Assembly: GCF_006352025.1 (NCBI RefSeq)
Contig: NZ_CP040936.1
Location: 3,660,001 to 3,724,000 of the forward strand
Source: Hymenobacter sp. DG01
Lineage (GTDB): Bacteria > Bacteroidota > Bacteroidia > Cytophagales > Hymenobacteraceae
Length of the DNA stretch: 64,000 bases
Direction of reading: 5' to 3'
Under the pieces are notes generated by a model. That model saw only the letters and a program-made list of their open reading frames with translations, ran no database searches and had not been told where the DNA came from. Positions 41,987 through 49,570 of this stretch are shown here, piece after piece. Position numbers and translations under genes: made by a program. Positions within the stretch are counted from its first letter, which is position 1, and each line of letters opens with the position of its first letter.

Positions 41987-42021
41987 AAAAAAAGCGCCTC
42001 CCGAGGTTGTCGAGAGGCGCT
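41987..42021 (-). terminator. Attenuator terminator 1
   Basis: A 12-bp stem with one G-U pair (41993-42004 with 42010-42021) and a 5-nt loop is followed by seven T on the minus strand (complement of 41987-41993). It lies 40 nt after leader peptide 1. Its left arm GCCTCTCGA (42010-42018) can pair with TCGAGCGGC (42053-42061) just after leader 1, the expected antiterminator. Confidence 0.85.
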
Positions 42022-42061
42022 GTATGGTTTCGGTTAAAAAAGCTACAGGAGGGCCGCTCGA

Positions 42062-42121
42062 CTACGTGGTGGCGTAGTAGAAGTAATAGCTAAAAAAGAA
42101 GCGGCCGGTGTGCTGACGCAT
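42062..42121 (-). CDS. Phe/Tyr-rich leader peptide 1 of the pheA operon
   Basis: A 19-residue ORF with ATG at 42121 and TAG at 42062-42064, translating MRQHTGRFFFSYYFYYATT: four Phe and four Tyr codons within nine residues (8-16). Genes downstream make exactly these two amino acids. Codons 6-8 (42100-42106, GGCCGCT) can pair with AGCGGCC (42052-42058), the 1:2 hairpin of a classical attenuator; a stalled ribosome would prevent this and free 42053-42061 to pair with terminator 1. No Shine-Dalgarno sequence, as usual in this phylum. Initiated from the promoter at 42172-42204. Confidence 0.9.
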   Translation of the reverse strand: MRQHTGRFFFSYYFYYATT

Positions 42122-42171
42122 GAAAATCAAGTGCTTTGTGCTGGCAAGGTGAAGCGCATCTGCGGCAATTC

Positions 42172-42204
42172 CAAATTAATTTTTCAGAGATATATACGAA
42201 CAAA
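42172..42204 (-). promoter_or_regulatory. Putative promoter of the aromatic operon
   Basis: On the minus strand TTTG (42201-42204), 21-nt spacer, then TTAATTTG (42172-42179), 7 of 8 matches to TAnnTTTG. A small palindrome CGAAC-AAAC-GTTCG (42197-42210) overlaps the -33 element and could be an operator. Transcription would start about 40-50 nt before leader peptide 1. Confidence 0.5.
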
Positions 42205-42460
42205 CGTTCGGGAGCAGCGGGCCACCAGCGCAAACAGCCCGGATAGCGGAGGGTCAAGTATCAACAATTATTTATGTAATCAAAGTGTTGTATATCAATA
42301 AATTGCAATGATAATAGGGGTAGGTTTCGGTCTTTGGGGCAGGCAGTACGAAGGTTAGTTCTGGAAATTGGCACGGTTTTGTAATACTACCTCTTCAGAA
42401 GCCGGTAGCCACCCGCTGCGCACCCTTGGTAGCCGGCCCTTCCTTCCAATCCTTCCTGCC

Positions 42461-43243
42461 ATGAATACGAAGCGACTTTTCGGCCGCCTGGCCGCTGCTG
42501 CCCTTTTTGTTACCGCATTTGCTACGGCCTCCGAGGCTCAGATCCAGCCCCACCGCGTACCGAAGTATACGGGTCCGGCTCAGGCCCGCCCGGTTCGCTC
42601 TACGCCATCTTATTCTTCCTCGTCTTCCGCTACCGATGGGGTCAAGTTCGGCATCCGGGCCGGTGTGAACGTAACCGACTGGTCGGGCGACGCGGTGAAC
42701 AGCGTGATGGACCTGGCCGACTACACCAACGGGGCCATAACCAAGGACATGAAGACCGGCTTCCATGCCGGCCTGTATGCTACGCTGCCCCTGGGCCCGC
42801 GCTTTGCCATTGAGCCGGGGGTAGGCTACTCCGAGAAAGGTACCGTGCTTACGGGCCGCATTCCGCTGGAGCAGTTCGACTTCCTGAACGCCAAGGTGAA
42901 AGCCACCGCCCGCATGGCTTACCTTGATATTCCGGTGCTGGCTAAAGCCTACCTCACCGATGGGTTCTACGTGTTTGCCGGTCCGCAGGCTTCGGTGCTG
43001 CTCTCAGGTAAGGCCCGCGTGAATGCCAGCGCCCTGGGTTTCTCGGCCTTCAATGAGAACTTCGACATCAAAGACCAGTTCCGCCCCGTGGACTTTAGCG
43101 TGACGGGTGGCCTGGGCTACCAGTTCCAGAACGGCCTGGGCCTGAGCGCCGGCTACGACTACGGGCTCTCTTCCCTGGACAAAAACAATAATTTCGACGC
43201 CCAGAACCGCGTGATTAAGGCCTCCGTCAACTACTCGTTCTAA
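42461..43243 (+). CDS. Outer-membrane beta-barrel (porin-family) protein
   Basis: A 260-residue protein from ATG 42461 with a signal peptide (LAAAALFVTAFATASEAQ). A Ser-rich linker (SYSSSSSATDG) is followed by a barrel typical of PF13568-type Bacteroidota proteins: FGIRAGVNVTDWSGD, FHAGLYATLPLGPRFAIEPGVGYSEKG, MAYLDIPVLAKAYLTDGFYVFAGPQASVLL and the end VIKASVNYSF, with a terminal Phe as in many outer-membrane proteins. Probably an 8-stranded outer-membrane barrel; function unknown. It is divergent from the pheA leader and followed by a terminator. Confidence 0.85.
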   Translation: MNTKRLFGRLAAAALFVTAFATASEAQIQPHRVPKYTGPAQARPVRSTPSYSSSSSATDGVKFGIRAGVNVTDWSGDAVNSVMDLADYTNGAITKDMKTGFHAGLYATLPLGPRFAIEPGVGYSEKGTVLTGRIPLEQFDFLNAKVKATARMAYLDIPVLAKAYLTDGFYVFAGPQASVLLSGKARVNASALGFSAFNENFDIKDQFRPVDFSVTGGLGYQFQNGLGLSAGYDYGLSSLDKNNNFDAQNRVIKASVNYSF

Positions 43244-43270
43244 TTCTCTCTCCAACTCCTATTCCCGCAC

Positions 43271-43301
43271 AAAGGCCCCACCGATTTTCGATGGGGCCTT
43301 T
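43271..43301 (+). terminator. Rho-independent terminator of the barrel gene
   Basis: AAAGGCCCCA (43271-43280) pairs with TGGGGCCTTT (43292-43301) around an 11-nt loop, followed by TTTC. Confidence 0.75.
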
Positions 43302-43355
43302 TTCATGCACAAGAAATACAAGCGTAAGAATAAAGCACGGCAATCAGCTGTAAAG

Positions 43356-43441
43356 CCGAAGTCGGCCCGGCGGCGCTTACGGCGGCGCGTCTGCAACCGG
43401 CGCTGCCCGGCCGCTGGTGCGTGGGGTTGGGCCGACTTCGG
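43356..43441. repeat. Large GC-rich stem-loop
   Basis: CCGAAGTCGGCCC (43356-43368) pairs exactly with GGGCCGACTTCGG (43429-43441); the 60-nt loop contains more GC-rich palindromes (GGCGGC and CGGCGCTGCC types). It lies between convergent genes and is not related to families A-C. Confidence 0.65.
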
Positions 43442-43576
43442 GGGGTAGGAAGAGCGGCAGCAAAACGCCCGAAACTACCCGCGTAAACGGATGGTGCTGG
43501 CAAGAGCCAATGAGGGCTTCATAGGTTGCAAGATCTTGACAGTAAGATTTTTAATGAGCTGTATCTGATGGGTTTA

Positions 43577-45538
43577 CTACCGCGCGCCTACCTCCGCCGG
43601 GGCCGGGCGCAGGCCTTCCGCCAGCTTCACCAGGCGTACCAGCTCGGCGCGGTAGCCATCGGGGTCGAAGCGCCGGGCACCTTCGGCCAGGCGGGCCGTT
43701 GATTCCCAGGTGGCCGAGCCGCGGTAGTCGCTCTGGCGCAGCAGCATCCCGAACTGGGCTACCGCCGCCGCGAAACGCAGGTTTTCACTGGCTTCGGTAA
43801 GGGGGCGAGGGGCACCGGTCAGGGCTTGTTCCAGGAGTTGGCTTTTGCTGCCCTGGGGCTCTTTGTAGCGCAGCTTCACGGTGAGCAGCTCAGCGGAGGC
43901 GCTACCCTTGGGTGCCGGCACCGACTGATACTTAAGTGGATCGACGGTGGAGCGGGCCCCCACGGGCACTACCTCGTAAAGGGCCGTAACGGTGTGGCCC
44001 GCGCCCAATTCGCCGGCATCTTTGCGGTCGTTGTTAAAGTCCTCGGCGGCCAGCAGGCGGTTTTCGTAGCCTACCAGGCGGTACTCCCGCACCCGGGCCG
44101 GATTGAACTCCACCTGCAGCTTTACGTCCTTGGCAATAGTAAATAGGGTGCCACCAAACTGCCGGACCAGCACCCGCCGGGCTTCGTCGAGGTTATCGAG
44201 GTAGGCATAGTTGCCATTGCCTTTGTCGGCGAGCAATTCCATTTTCTTATCCTGGTAGTTGCCCTGGCCTACCCCCAGCACCGTCAGGAAAACGCCGGTT
44301 TCCCGCTCCTGGGTGATAAGGTGTTCCATGGCCGCGTCGCTTTGCTCACCCACGTTGAAGTCGCCATCGGTGCAGAGAATGACGCGGTTGTTGCCCTCTT
44401 TATCAAAGTTCTGACGCGCTACCTGGTAAGCCAGGCGCAAGCCGGCCCCGCCGGCCGTGGAGCCGCCCGCCTGCAGCTGGTCGATGGCCGCCAGGATGTC
44501 GGCGCGACGGGAGCCGGGGGTAGGGGGTAGCACCAGCCCGGCGGCTCCGGCGTACACTACCAGCGCTACCTTGTCCTGGGGCCGCAACTCTTTGGTGAGC
44601 AGGCGCAAGCTTTGCTGCACCAGTCCCAACCGGTCCTCGCCCATCATGGAGCCCGACACATCAACCAGAAAGACCATATTGGCGGGTGGCAGCTTCTCGG
44701 TAGCCACCCGGCGGCCCTGCAACGCCACCTGCACCAGCTGGTGCTCGGGGTTCCAGGGGCACTCGGCCAGCTCCGTAAGTACCCGGAAAGGCTCAGAGGA
44801 GGTAGGGGCCGGGGCGGGGTAGTCGTACTGGAAGTAGTTGATCAGCTCTTCGGTGCGCACCGCGTCGGGCGGGGGCAGTTGGCCCTGCTGCAAGAAGCGG
44901 CGCACGTTGCTGTAGCTGGCCGCATCCACATCAATGCTGAAGGTGCTCAGCGGGTCTTTGGTAGCATTGTGGAAGCCGTTTTCAGCCAGCGAGGCGTAGG
45001 TTTCGCCCGCGCCGGGTTCAGGGCGGGGCATCATGTAGCCGCCGCTCGGGCTGATAGCCACTCCGGCTGCCCGGCCTTGCAGGGCAGTAGCGCGGCGCTT
45101 CTGCTTCTGTCCGTTGATGGGCGCGCCAGTAACGGTGGCTACGCTACCTGTCACCTCCCGATGCATAACGGGGGCACTACCCGTCACTACCACTTCGCTT
45201 AGCTGGGCAGCACTAGCTTTCAGCTGTACATTCAGTAGGCGCTGTGTGGTAAGCTTTATTTCTTTGGAGACAAAGCCAATGGCGCTGAAAACTAAAGTCT
45301 TGCTGCTGCCAGGAACACGCAGTTGGTAACGGCCCTCATGGTCGGTGCTGGTGCCAACGGAGGTGCCTTTTACCAAAACAGTGGTGCCTGGGAGGGGCTG
45401 GCCAGTTTCATCAGTAACTTGGCCCTGCACAGTATAGCTGGCGTGTACCTTGTTTATAGTTGCATTCTTTTGGGCGAAGCAGACGCCAGGTGCTGCCAGC
45501 AATCCGGCGGCCAGTAAACTGCACAGGAGAAGTTTCAT
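43577..45538 (-). CDS. Exported VWA-domain protein with CarboxypepD_reg-like N-terminus
   Basis: A 653-residue protein with a signal peptide (1-23). Residues about 36-120 form a CarboxypepD_reg-like/TonB-plug-type module (VQGQVTDETGQPLPGTTVLVKGTSVGTSTDHEGRYQLRV; QLSEVVVTGSAP). Residues about 195-245 are the VWA N-terminal region (LSTFSIDVDAASYSNVRRFL), and the VWA domain has a complete MIDAS start DVSGSM (293-298), GGSTAGG and CTDGDFNVG. The C-terminus resembles DUF3520. It is similar to E. coli YfbK with an added CarboxypepD domain. The likely role is binding of ligands in the envelope. It lies downstream of a decayed duplicate of the neighbouring genes. Confidence 0.88.
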   Translation of the reverse strand: MKLLLCSLLAAGLLAAPGVCFAQKNATINKVHASYTVQGQVTDETGQPLPGTTVLVKGTSVGTSTDHEGRYQLRVPGSSKTLVFSAIGFVSKEIKLTTQRLLNVQLKASAAQLSEVVVTGSAPVMHREVTGSVATVTGAPINGQKQKRRATALQGRAAGVAISPSGGYMMPRPEPGAGETYASLAENGFHNATKDPLSTFSIDVDAASYSNVRRFLQQGQLPPPDAVRTEELINYFQYDYPAPAPTSSEPFRVLTELAECPWNPEHQLVQVALQGRRVATEKLPPANMVFLVDVSGSMMGEDRLGLVQQSLRLLTKELRPQDKVALVVYAGAAGLVLPPTPGSRRADILAAIDQLQAGGSTAGGAGLRLAYQVARQNFDKEGNNRVILCTDGDFNVGEQSDAAMEHLITQERETGVFLTVLGVGQGNYQDKKMELLADKGNGNYAYLDNLDEARRVLVRQFGGTLFTIAKDVKLQVEFNPARVREYRLVGYENRLLAAEDFNNDRKDAGELGAGHTVTALYEVVPVGARSTVDPLKYQSVPAPKGSASAELLTVKLRYKEPQGSKSQLLEQALTGAPRPLTEASENLRFAAAVAQFGMLLRQSDYRGSATWESTARLAEGARRFDPDGYRAELVRLVKLAEGLRPAPAEVGAR

Positions 45539-45597
45539 CGGTTCAGAAGAATAGAGGTGGATAAGGCTGGCTTAGTAAATGGGTTCAGCACTAGGGC

Positions 45598-45857
45598 TTA
45601 GCAGTAGTCTGCAGCCCAGCGGTGCAGCCGCTTCTCCCGGCACGTAGTCCTGCCGGGACGCCGCACGGGCTTCTTCAGCCCGAAAACTGGCACGCTCTTG
45701 AGCGTTGGGCAGCCATCACGGCAGCACCGGTGAAGGGCGAGAGGCTGCCGACGCTGCTCCTGCGGCTACGGTATCGGGCGTTTAGGCGCAGGCCAGGGGT
45801 AGGGCGGCCAGATAGGCCAGTGCGCAGCAGCTGTAAACGAAAGAAGGAAGGCAGCAT
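45598..45857 (-). pseudogene. Decayed copy of the small exported protein gene at 46383-46673
   Basis: Alignment by eye with the intact gene at 46383-46673 shows matching blocks: PDTVAAGAASAASRPSPVLP versus PDTLNSSVLPPATASRPSPVLP, then WLPNAQERASFRAEEARAASRQ versus WLPNAQECAGIRAEEARTAPRQ, and REKRLHRWAA in both. In this copy a TAA precedes the first block, TGA stands for the first Trp of WWLPN, and one extra base after RQ shifts the frame. The start codon context (CATAAC-GAG-GGCG) is also shared. It is therefore a pseudogene left by tandem duplication. Confidence 0.75.
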
Positions 45858-45985
45858 AACGGAGGGCGCTGGGGGCTTTCCGTGTCAGATGCCATTGGCG
45901 GTTGGATTCCACACGCCCACCGAGGATTTTTTTTGAATCTTGAGGAAATAAACCTTGATATATGGCCGGTAACTACTACGCTTAG

Positions 45986-46339
45986 CTACCGCCGGTCCGA
46001 CTCGAGAGCAATAGTGGGCACTACAGTCTGGCCCGGACGCATGATAAGCTCCCGTGTTACGCAGCCAATGGAGCTGAAAACCAAGGTCTGATGCTCTGCT
46101 TTCAATTCCAGCTGGAAGTAGCCTTTCGACATAGAAGTAGCCCCGTTCCGGGTGCCTTTTACCAGCACTGTAACGCCGGGCAAGCCACGTTTGGTGCGGG
46201 CATTAATTACCTGGCCTTCTACAAAAGACTGCGCTGCAGGATTTTGTACGCGGTAGCGCGCGGGAGCCGGCTGCTGAGCCAGCGTTGGTGAACCAATGAG
46301 TAAGCCGGCTACTAAGGTGCAATACAGGAAACGGGGCAT
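45986..46339 (-). CDS. Small exported CarboxypepD_reg-like protein
   Basis: A 117-residue protein from the ATG 46339 (MPRFLYCTLVAGLLIGSPTLAQQ), with a signal peptide and one CarboxypepD_reg-like domain: VEGQVINARTKRGLPGVTVLVKGTRNGATSMSKGYFQLEL and LVFSSIGCVTRELIMRPGQ. The domain is close to the N-terminal domain of the VWA protein at 43577-45538 and to the domain in the anti-sigma fusion at 47480-48910. Here it stands free, without VWA or barrel. A start 10 codons earlier (46369) is possible. It follows the small secreted protein gene on the same strand and is likely cotranscribed. Confidence 0.75.
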   Translation of the reverse strand: MPRFLYCTLVAGLLIGSPTLAQQPAPARYRVQNPAAQSFVEGQVINARTKRGLPGVTVLVKGTRNGATSMSKGYFQLELKAEHQTLVFSSIGCVTRELIMRPGQTVVPTIALESDRR

Positions 46340-46382
46340 GGCAGATACCAGTAGAAGTGAAAGGATCAAATCGGTTACCTAT

Positions 46383-46673
46383 TCAGGGCTTGGCAGTGGT
46401 TGGCTCAGGCTGTTCTGCCGCCCAGCGGTGCAGCCGCTTTTCCCGGCGCTGGGCCTGCCGGGGCGCCGTGCGGGCTTCTTCGGCCCGAATGCCAGCACAC
46501 TCCTGGGCGTTGGGCAGCCACCATGGCAGCACCGGCGAAGGGCGAGAGGCTGTGGCTGGGGGCAAAACTGAAGAGTTCAGCGTATCGGGAGGGGTAGGGA
46601 GCTGGGCCTGCGCTGGCTGGGTAGCGACGAGGGCCAGGGCCGAACCGGCCAGCAGGAAGTAGAAAGGCGACAT
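46383..46673 (-). CDS. Small exported protein of unknown function
   Basis: A 96-residue protein with a signal peptide (LLAGSALALVATQPAQAQ), a Pro/Ser/Thr-rich middle, and a charged helical C-terminus (IRAEEARTAPRQAQRREKRLHRWAAEQ). No domain recognised. A broken second copy lies at 45598-45857, so gene and neighbour were duplicated. It stands in front of the CarboxypepD_reg-like gene on the minus strand, divergent from the ECF sigma factor. Confidence 0.65.
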   Translation of the reverse strand: MSPFYFLLAGSALALVATQPAQAQLPTPPDTLNSSVLPPATASRPSPVLPWWLPNAQECAGIRAEEARTAPRQAQRREKRLHRWAAEQPEPTTAKP

Positions 46674-46857
46674 AACCGAGGGCGTTAGGATAGTAGCTTG
46701 TATTTCAGATGCCCCCGGCCTGCAGATTCCACACGCGGCTCAAAAAATATTTTTACCAGTTTTTCTTTCGGGCTCTTACCGTATGCTTCTGGGCAATCAA
46801 CCCCATGCTTTTCCGGCCTGAAAGCGTAGCTTTCGGTTCTGGCCCTCTTGCCCTGGT

Positions 46858-47493
46858 ATGTTCTTTCGTCGCTCCCGCCGTCCTGCGCCTGCTGCCGAGC
46901 TCTCCGATGCGGAGCTGCTCCGGCGCTACCACGCCGAGGGCGACGTGCACGACCTGGGCGCGCTCTATGATCGGCACATGACGGAAGTGCTGGCTATCTG
47001 CCGGCGCTACCTCCGCGATGAGGAAGATGCCAAGGACGCCGTAATGCAACTCTTTGAGCAGTTGGTAAGTAAGTTGCGCCAGCACGAGGTAGAAAACTTC
47101 GCGCCCTGGCTGCACGCCACGGCTCGCAACCACTGCCTGATGGCCCTGCGGGCGCGGCAGCGGGCCGGGCCCGCGGCGGGAGGGGCGCTGGTGGTGCATT
47201 TTCCGGATGCCGCCGGTATGGAATCGGCGGCGGCCCGGCATCTGGCAGATGATGACCCCACCGAAGCCGACCTCCACGAACAGCAGCTTCAGCACCTGGA
47301 GCACGCCCTGGCTGAGCTACCTCCGGGCCAACGACGATGTCTGGAGCTGTTCTACCTCGAAAAGAAATGCTACCGCGACATTGCCGAGCTCACCGGCTTC
47401 GACCTGAACGCGGTGAAAAGTCACCTCCAAAACGGCAAGCGCAACCTGCGCCGCCACCTCGAAACTACTGCTGCTTCCAATGCTTCGCCCTAA
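46858..47493 (+). CDS. ECF-type RNA polymerase sigma factor
   Basis: A 211-residue sigma-70 factor. Region 2: ELLRRYHAEGDVHDLGALYDRHMTEVLAICRRYLRDEEDAKDAVMQLFEQL, with the DEEDAKDAVMQ core binding -10 type DNA. Region 4: ALAELPPGQRRCLELFYLEKKCYRDIAELTGFDLNAVKSHLQNGKRNLRRHL (helix-turn-helix). Its last codons overlap the start of the anti-sigma gene by 14 nt, typical of coupled sigma/anti-sigma pairs. Regulon unknown; the downstream TonB domain suggests an envelope signal. Confidence 0.93.
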   Translation: MFFRRSRRPAPAAELSDAELLRRYHAEGDVHDLGALYDRHMTEVLAICRRYLRDEEDAKDAVMQLFEQLVSKLRQHEVENFAPWLHATARNHCLMALRARQRAGPAAGGALVVHFPDAAGMESAAARHLADDDPTEADLHEQQLQHLEHALAELPPGQRRCLELFYLEKKCYRDIAELTGFDLNAVKSHLQNGKRNLRRHLETTAASNASP

Positions 47494-48910
47494 CCCTGCT
47501 TCTGCGCCTACCCCTCCCGCCAGCCGGCACCTGCCGGTGGAGGTGCTGCGCCAGTACGCAGCCGGGACGCTGACGCCCGCCGAGCAGCATAAGGTAGAAG
47601 CTCACACCCTCGACTGCCCCCACTGCGCCGATGTGCTGGAAGGCCTGGAGCTGCAGCCCGCCGCCGTTACCGATGCCAGCATGGCTGAGCTGCGCCAACG
47701 CCTGGGAGCCCGAGTAGAGGAACTGGCTACTGAATCGAAGCCCAAGCCAGCCCTGGGGCTGGCCTGGCAGCAGTTGGCGGCCGCGGCCGTGCTCTTGCTC
47801 ACGTTAGGTGCGGCCGCCGTGTGGTTTACTCTGCTGCGCCCCGCCCCACAGAATACGGCCGCGCGGCCTGCCGCTATGCGGCGCGAAGCCGTTGCTACGG
47901 TTCCTATTCCGCCGTCTGTGCCCGCACTGGTACTGCCGGAATCAGCGGACAGTGCCCCGGCAGTTGCCTCGGTTACACCTGCCCCTGCTTCCGCTCCTCG
48001 TCCTTCTCTGCTCCCGCGGCGTTCCGTCGGGCGCATGTCCCGGGGGCAGGCGCAGCCCATTGGGGCAGGCAACCCTGATGCGCCCCTTGAGGTAGCCGGC
48101 GCGGGAGCAAATCAAGGCTGGGCTGGGGAGAAGGAAAGGGCTGAAGTAGCGGCGGCCCCGGCTGCCATTACAGTCCCCGACTCCGCCGGCACTACCTCAG
48201 TTCGTGAAGCCAAAGCCTACACCATGGCTACTCCACCCGCCGCAGCCATGCCCATAGCGGCAGCCAGGCGGAAAATGGCGGCCGTAGCTTCGGCTACCGC
48301 CCCGATGGTGGCTGGTACCCGGCTGGTGCAGGGGCGTATCACGGACAAGTCTTCGGGAGAAGGTATGGCCGGGGCTACTGTTCTGGTTCAGGGCACTACT
48401 ACGGGCACCGTAACAGCCGCCGATGGCTCGTTTCATCTGGTGGTGCCCGCTACGGCAAAGCAGCTGGTCGTCAGCTCCGTGGGGTATGCGGCGCAGGCGG
48501 TGCCCGTTCCGGCTGAGCCTGCTAACCTGGCCCTGGCATTAGCCCCCGACTCTCGGCAGCTCAGCGAGGTAGTGGTCGTGCGCCGCGACGCTCCGCCGGC
48601 CCCTATGGCGGTAGGCGCCATGCCGGCCGGGGGCTACGCGGGCCTCAAAAAATATCTGCGCGACAGCCTCGCCTACCCCGAAAAAGCGCTCGAAGACCGC
48701 CGCGAAGGCAACGTGAAACTGCGCTTTGTAGTGGGCGTGGATGGCAAGCTCTCCGACATCAAAGTCGTAAAGAAGCTCTCCGAGGAGTGCGACGCCGAGG
48801 CCATTCGGCTGCTGCAGGAAGGCCCGGCTTGGTTCCCTGCCATCCAGAACGGCCGCCGCACCGCCCGTACCGTCGAAATTACAGTGCCTTTTAAGATAGA
48901 AGAGCGGTAA
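47480..48910 (+). CDS. Anti-sigma factor fused to CarboxypepD_reg-like and TonB C-terminal domains
   Basis: A 476-residue membrane protein. Residues about 20-65 are a zinc-binding anti-sigma domain (HLPVEVLRQYAAGTLTPAEQHKVEAHTLDCPHCADVLEGLE, with H-x3-C-x2-C). One membrane span lies at about 95-117 (LAAAAVLLLTLGAAAVWFTLL). A low-complexity Ala/Pro periplasmic stretch follows, then a CarboxypepD_reg-like domain (about 278-360: VQGRITDKSSGEGMAGATVLVQGTTTGTVTAADGSFHLVV) and a TonB C-terminal domain (about 385-472: DSLAYPEKALEDRREGNVKLRFVVGVDGKLSDIKVVKKL). It probably holds the sigma factor on the inside and reads an envelope state outside through the TonB fold. Domain order seen directly; role inferred. 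Confidence 0.88.
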   Translation: MLRPNPASAPTPPASRHLPVEVLRQYAAGTLTPAEQHKVEAHTLDCPHCADVLEGLELQPAAVTDASMAELRQRLGARVEELATESKPKPALGLAWQQLAAAAVLLLTLGAAAVWFTLLRPAPQNTAARPAAMRREAVATVPIPPSVPALVLPESADSAPAVASVTPAPASAPRPSLLPRRSVGRMSRGQAQPIGAGNPDAPLEVAGAGANQGWAGEKERAEVAAAPAAITVPDSAGTTSVREAKAYTMATPPAAAMPIAAARRKMAAVASATAPMVAGTRLVQGRITDKSSGEGMAGATVLVQGTTTGTVTAADGSFHLVVPATAKQLVVSSVGYAAQAVPVPAEPANLALALAPDSRQLSEVVVVRRDAPPAPMAVGAMPAGGYAGLKKYLRDSLAYPEKALEDRREGNVKLRFVVGVDGKLSDIKVVKKLSEECDAEAIRLLQEGPAWFPAIQNGRRTARTVEITVPFKIEER

Positions 48911-48980
48911 AAGCTGCGCATCATTGCGAGGAGGCACGACGAAGTAATTCATCCTAGCGATGTGCTACCCCCTATAACCT

Positions 48981-49019
48981 GACAAGCCCTTACTTCCAGC
49001 ACGGAGGCAAGGGCTTGTC
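48981..49019. terminator. Hairpin downstream of the anti-sigma gene
   Basis: GACAAGCCCTT (48981-48991) pairs exactly with AAGGGCTTGTC (49009-49019), loop 17 nt. It is preceded by GTGCTACCCCCTATAAC, also seen near the hairpin at 37217-37254 (GTGCTACCCCCACTAAC). Just before it (48920-48955) lies a half-copy of a REP-like CATTGCGAGGAG...GACGAAG sequence. Confidence 0.55.
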
Positions 49020-49093
49020 TGTTTACAAGGGCTGTCAGAAGAGAGGACGGATGGCTTCATCCTGCGTCCTCTCCTCAGTTACTCAGCTACTCT

Positions 49094-49384
49094 CTACCCA
49101 CTGTAGCCGCCGCCACTTTCGGGCTCGGTGGCGCTGCCGCCGGCTTTATCGGGGGTAGGGAGGTCGGGCTCGGTTTTCACGTCCACCTGGCTGTAGTCAG
49201 GGGCACCGTTGCCGGCTACGGGCACGGGCGTTTCATCCGTATTCGTGTTGATATCCTGGGCCGAAGGCGGGGTAGGGGCGGTGTTCTCCTGGGCGGGCGG
49301 TGTTACCGCGGAAGGCTGCGACGTGGTCGGCGTTTCTGGCTGCACGGACAGAGCGTCGGATTCAGATTCAAAGGTCTTGTTCAT
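49094..49384 (-). CDS. Disordered acidic protein
   Basis: A 96-residue protein (MNKTFESESDALSVQPETPTTS..., ending GGGYSG) rich in Pro, Thr, Asp and Glu, without hydrophobic core or signal peptide. No family recognised. Composition resembles the disordered proteins at 11077-11292 and 11371-11871. Codon bias fits the genome. Function unknown. Confidence 0.6.
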   Translation of the reverse strand: MNKTFESESDALSVQPETPTTSQPSAVTPPAQENTAPTPPSAQDINTNTDETPVPVAGNGAPDYSQVDVKTEPDLPTPDKAGGSATEPESGGGYSG

Positions 49385-49501
49385 GGCGTGGAGTAGCTAG
49401 GTAGAATGCTTGAGCTAGGCTATACGCAGCCCGCCGGTCCGGGGCCAAGCTAACCTGACGCAGAATTTTGGGGTAGGGGTGGCGGGCGGTAGGCTGTTGC
49501 G

Positions 49502-49509
49502 TACTTTTG
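49502..49509 (+). promoter_or_regulatory. Putative -7 element of fumC
   Basis: TACTTTTG is an exact TAnnTTTG, 61 nt before the fumC ATG. The upstream TTG at typical spacing is unclear. Confidence 0.35.
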
Positions 49510-49570
49510 CGCCGTGCCGGCTTGCCGCGCGCTTTCTTGTCACCTTATTCTCTTCTCACCCACTAGAAGC

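Noticed and set aside
41807..42121. A T-box or riboswitch instead of leader peptides
   Set aside because: No T-box consensus or known aptamer pattern recognised, and the Phe/Tyr-rich ORFs plus terminators explain the region better.
45675..45857. A 60-codon open frame in the decayed region
   Set aside because: Its reading frame does not match the intact paralogue at 46383-46673; the homology lies in other frames and is broken by stops.
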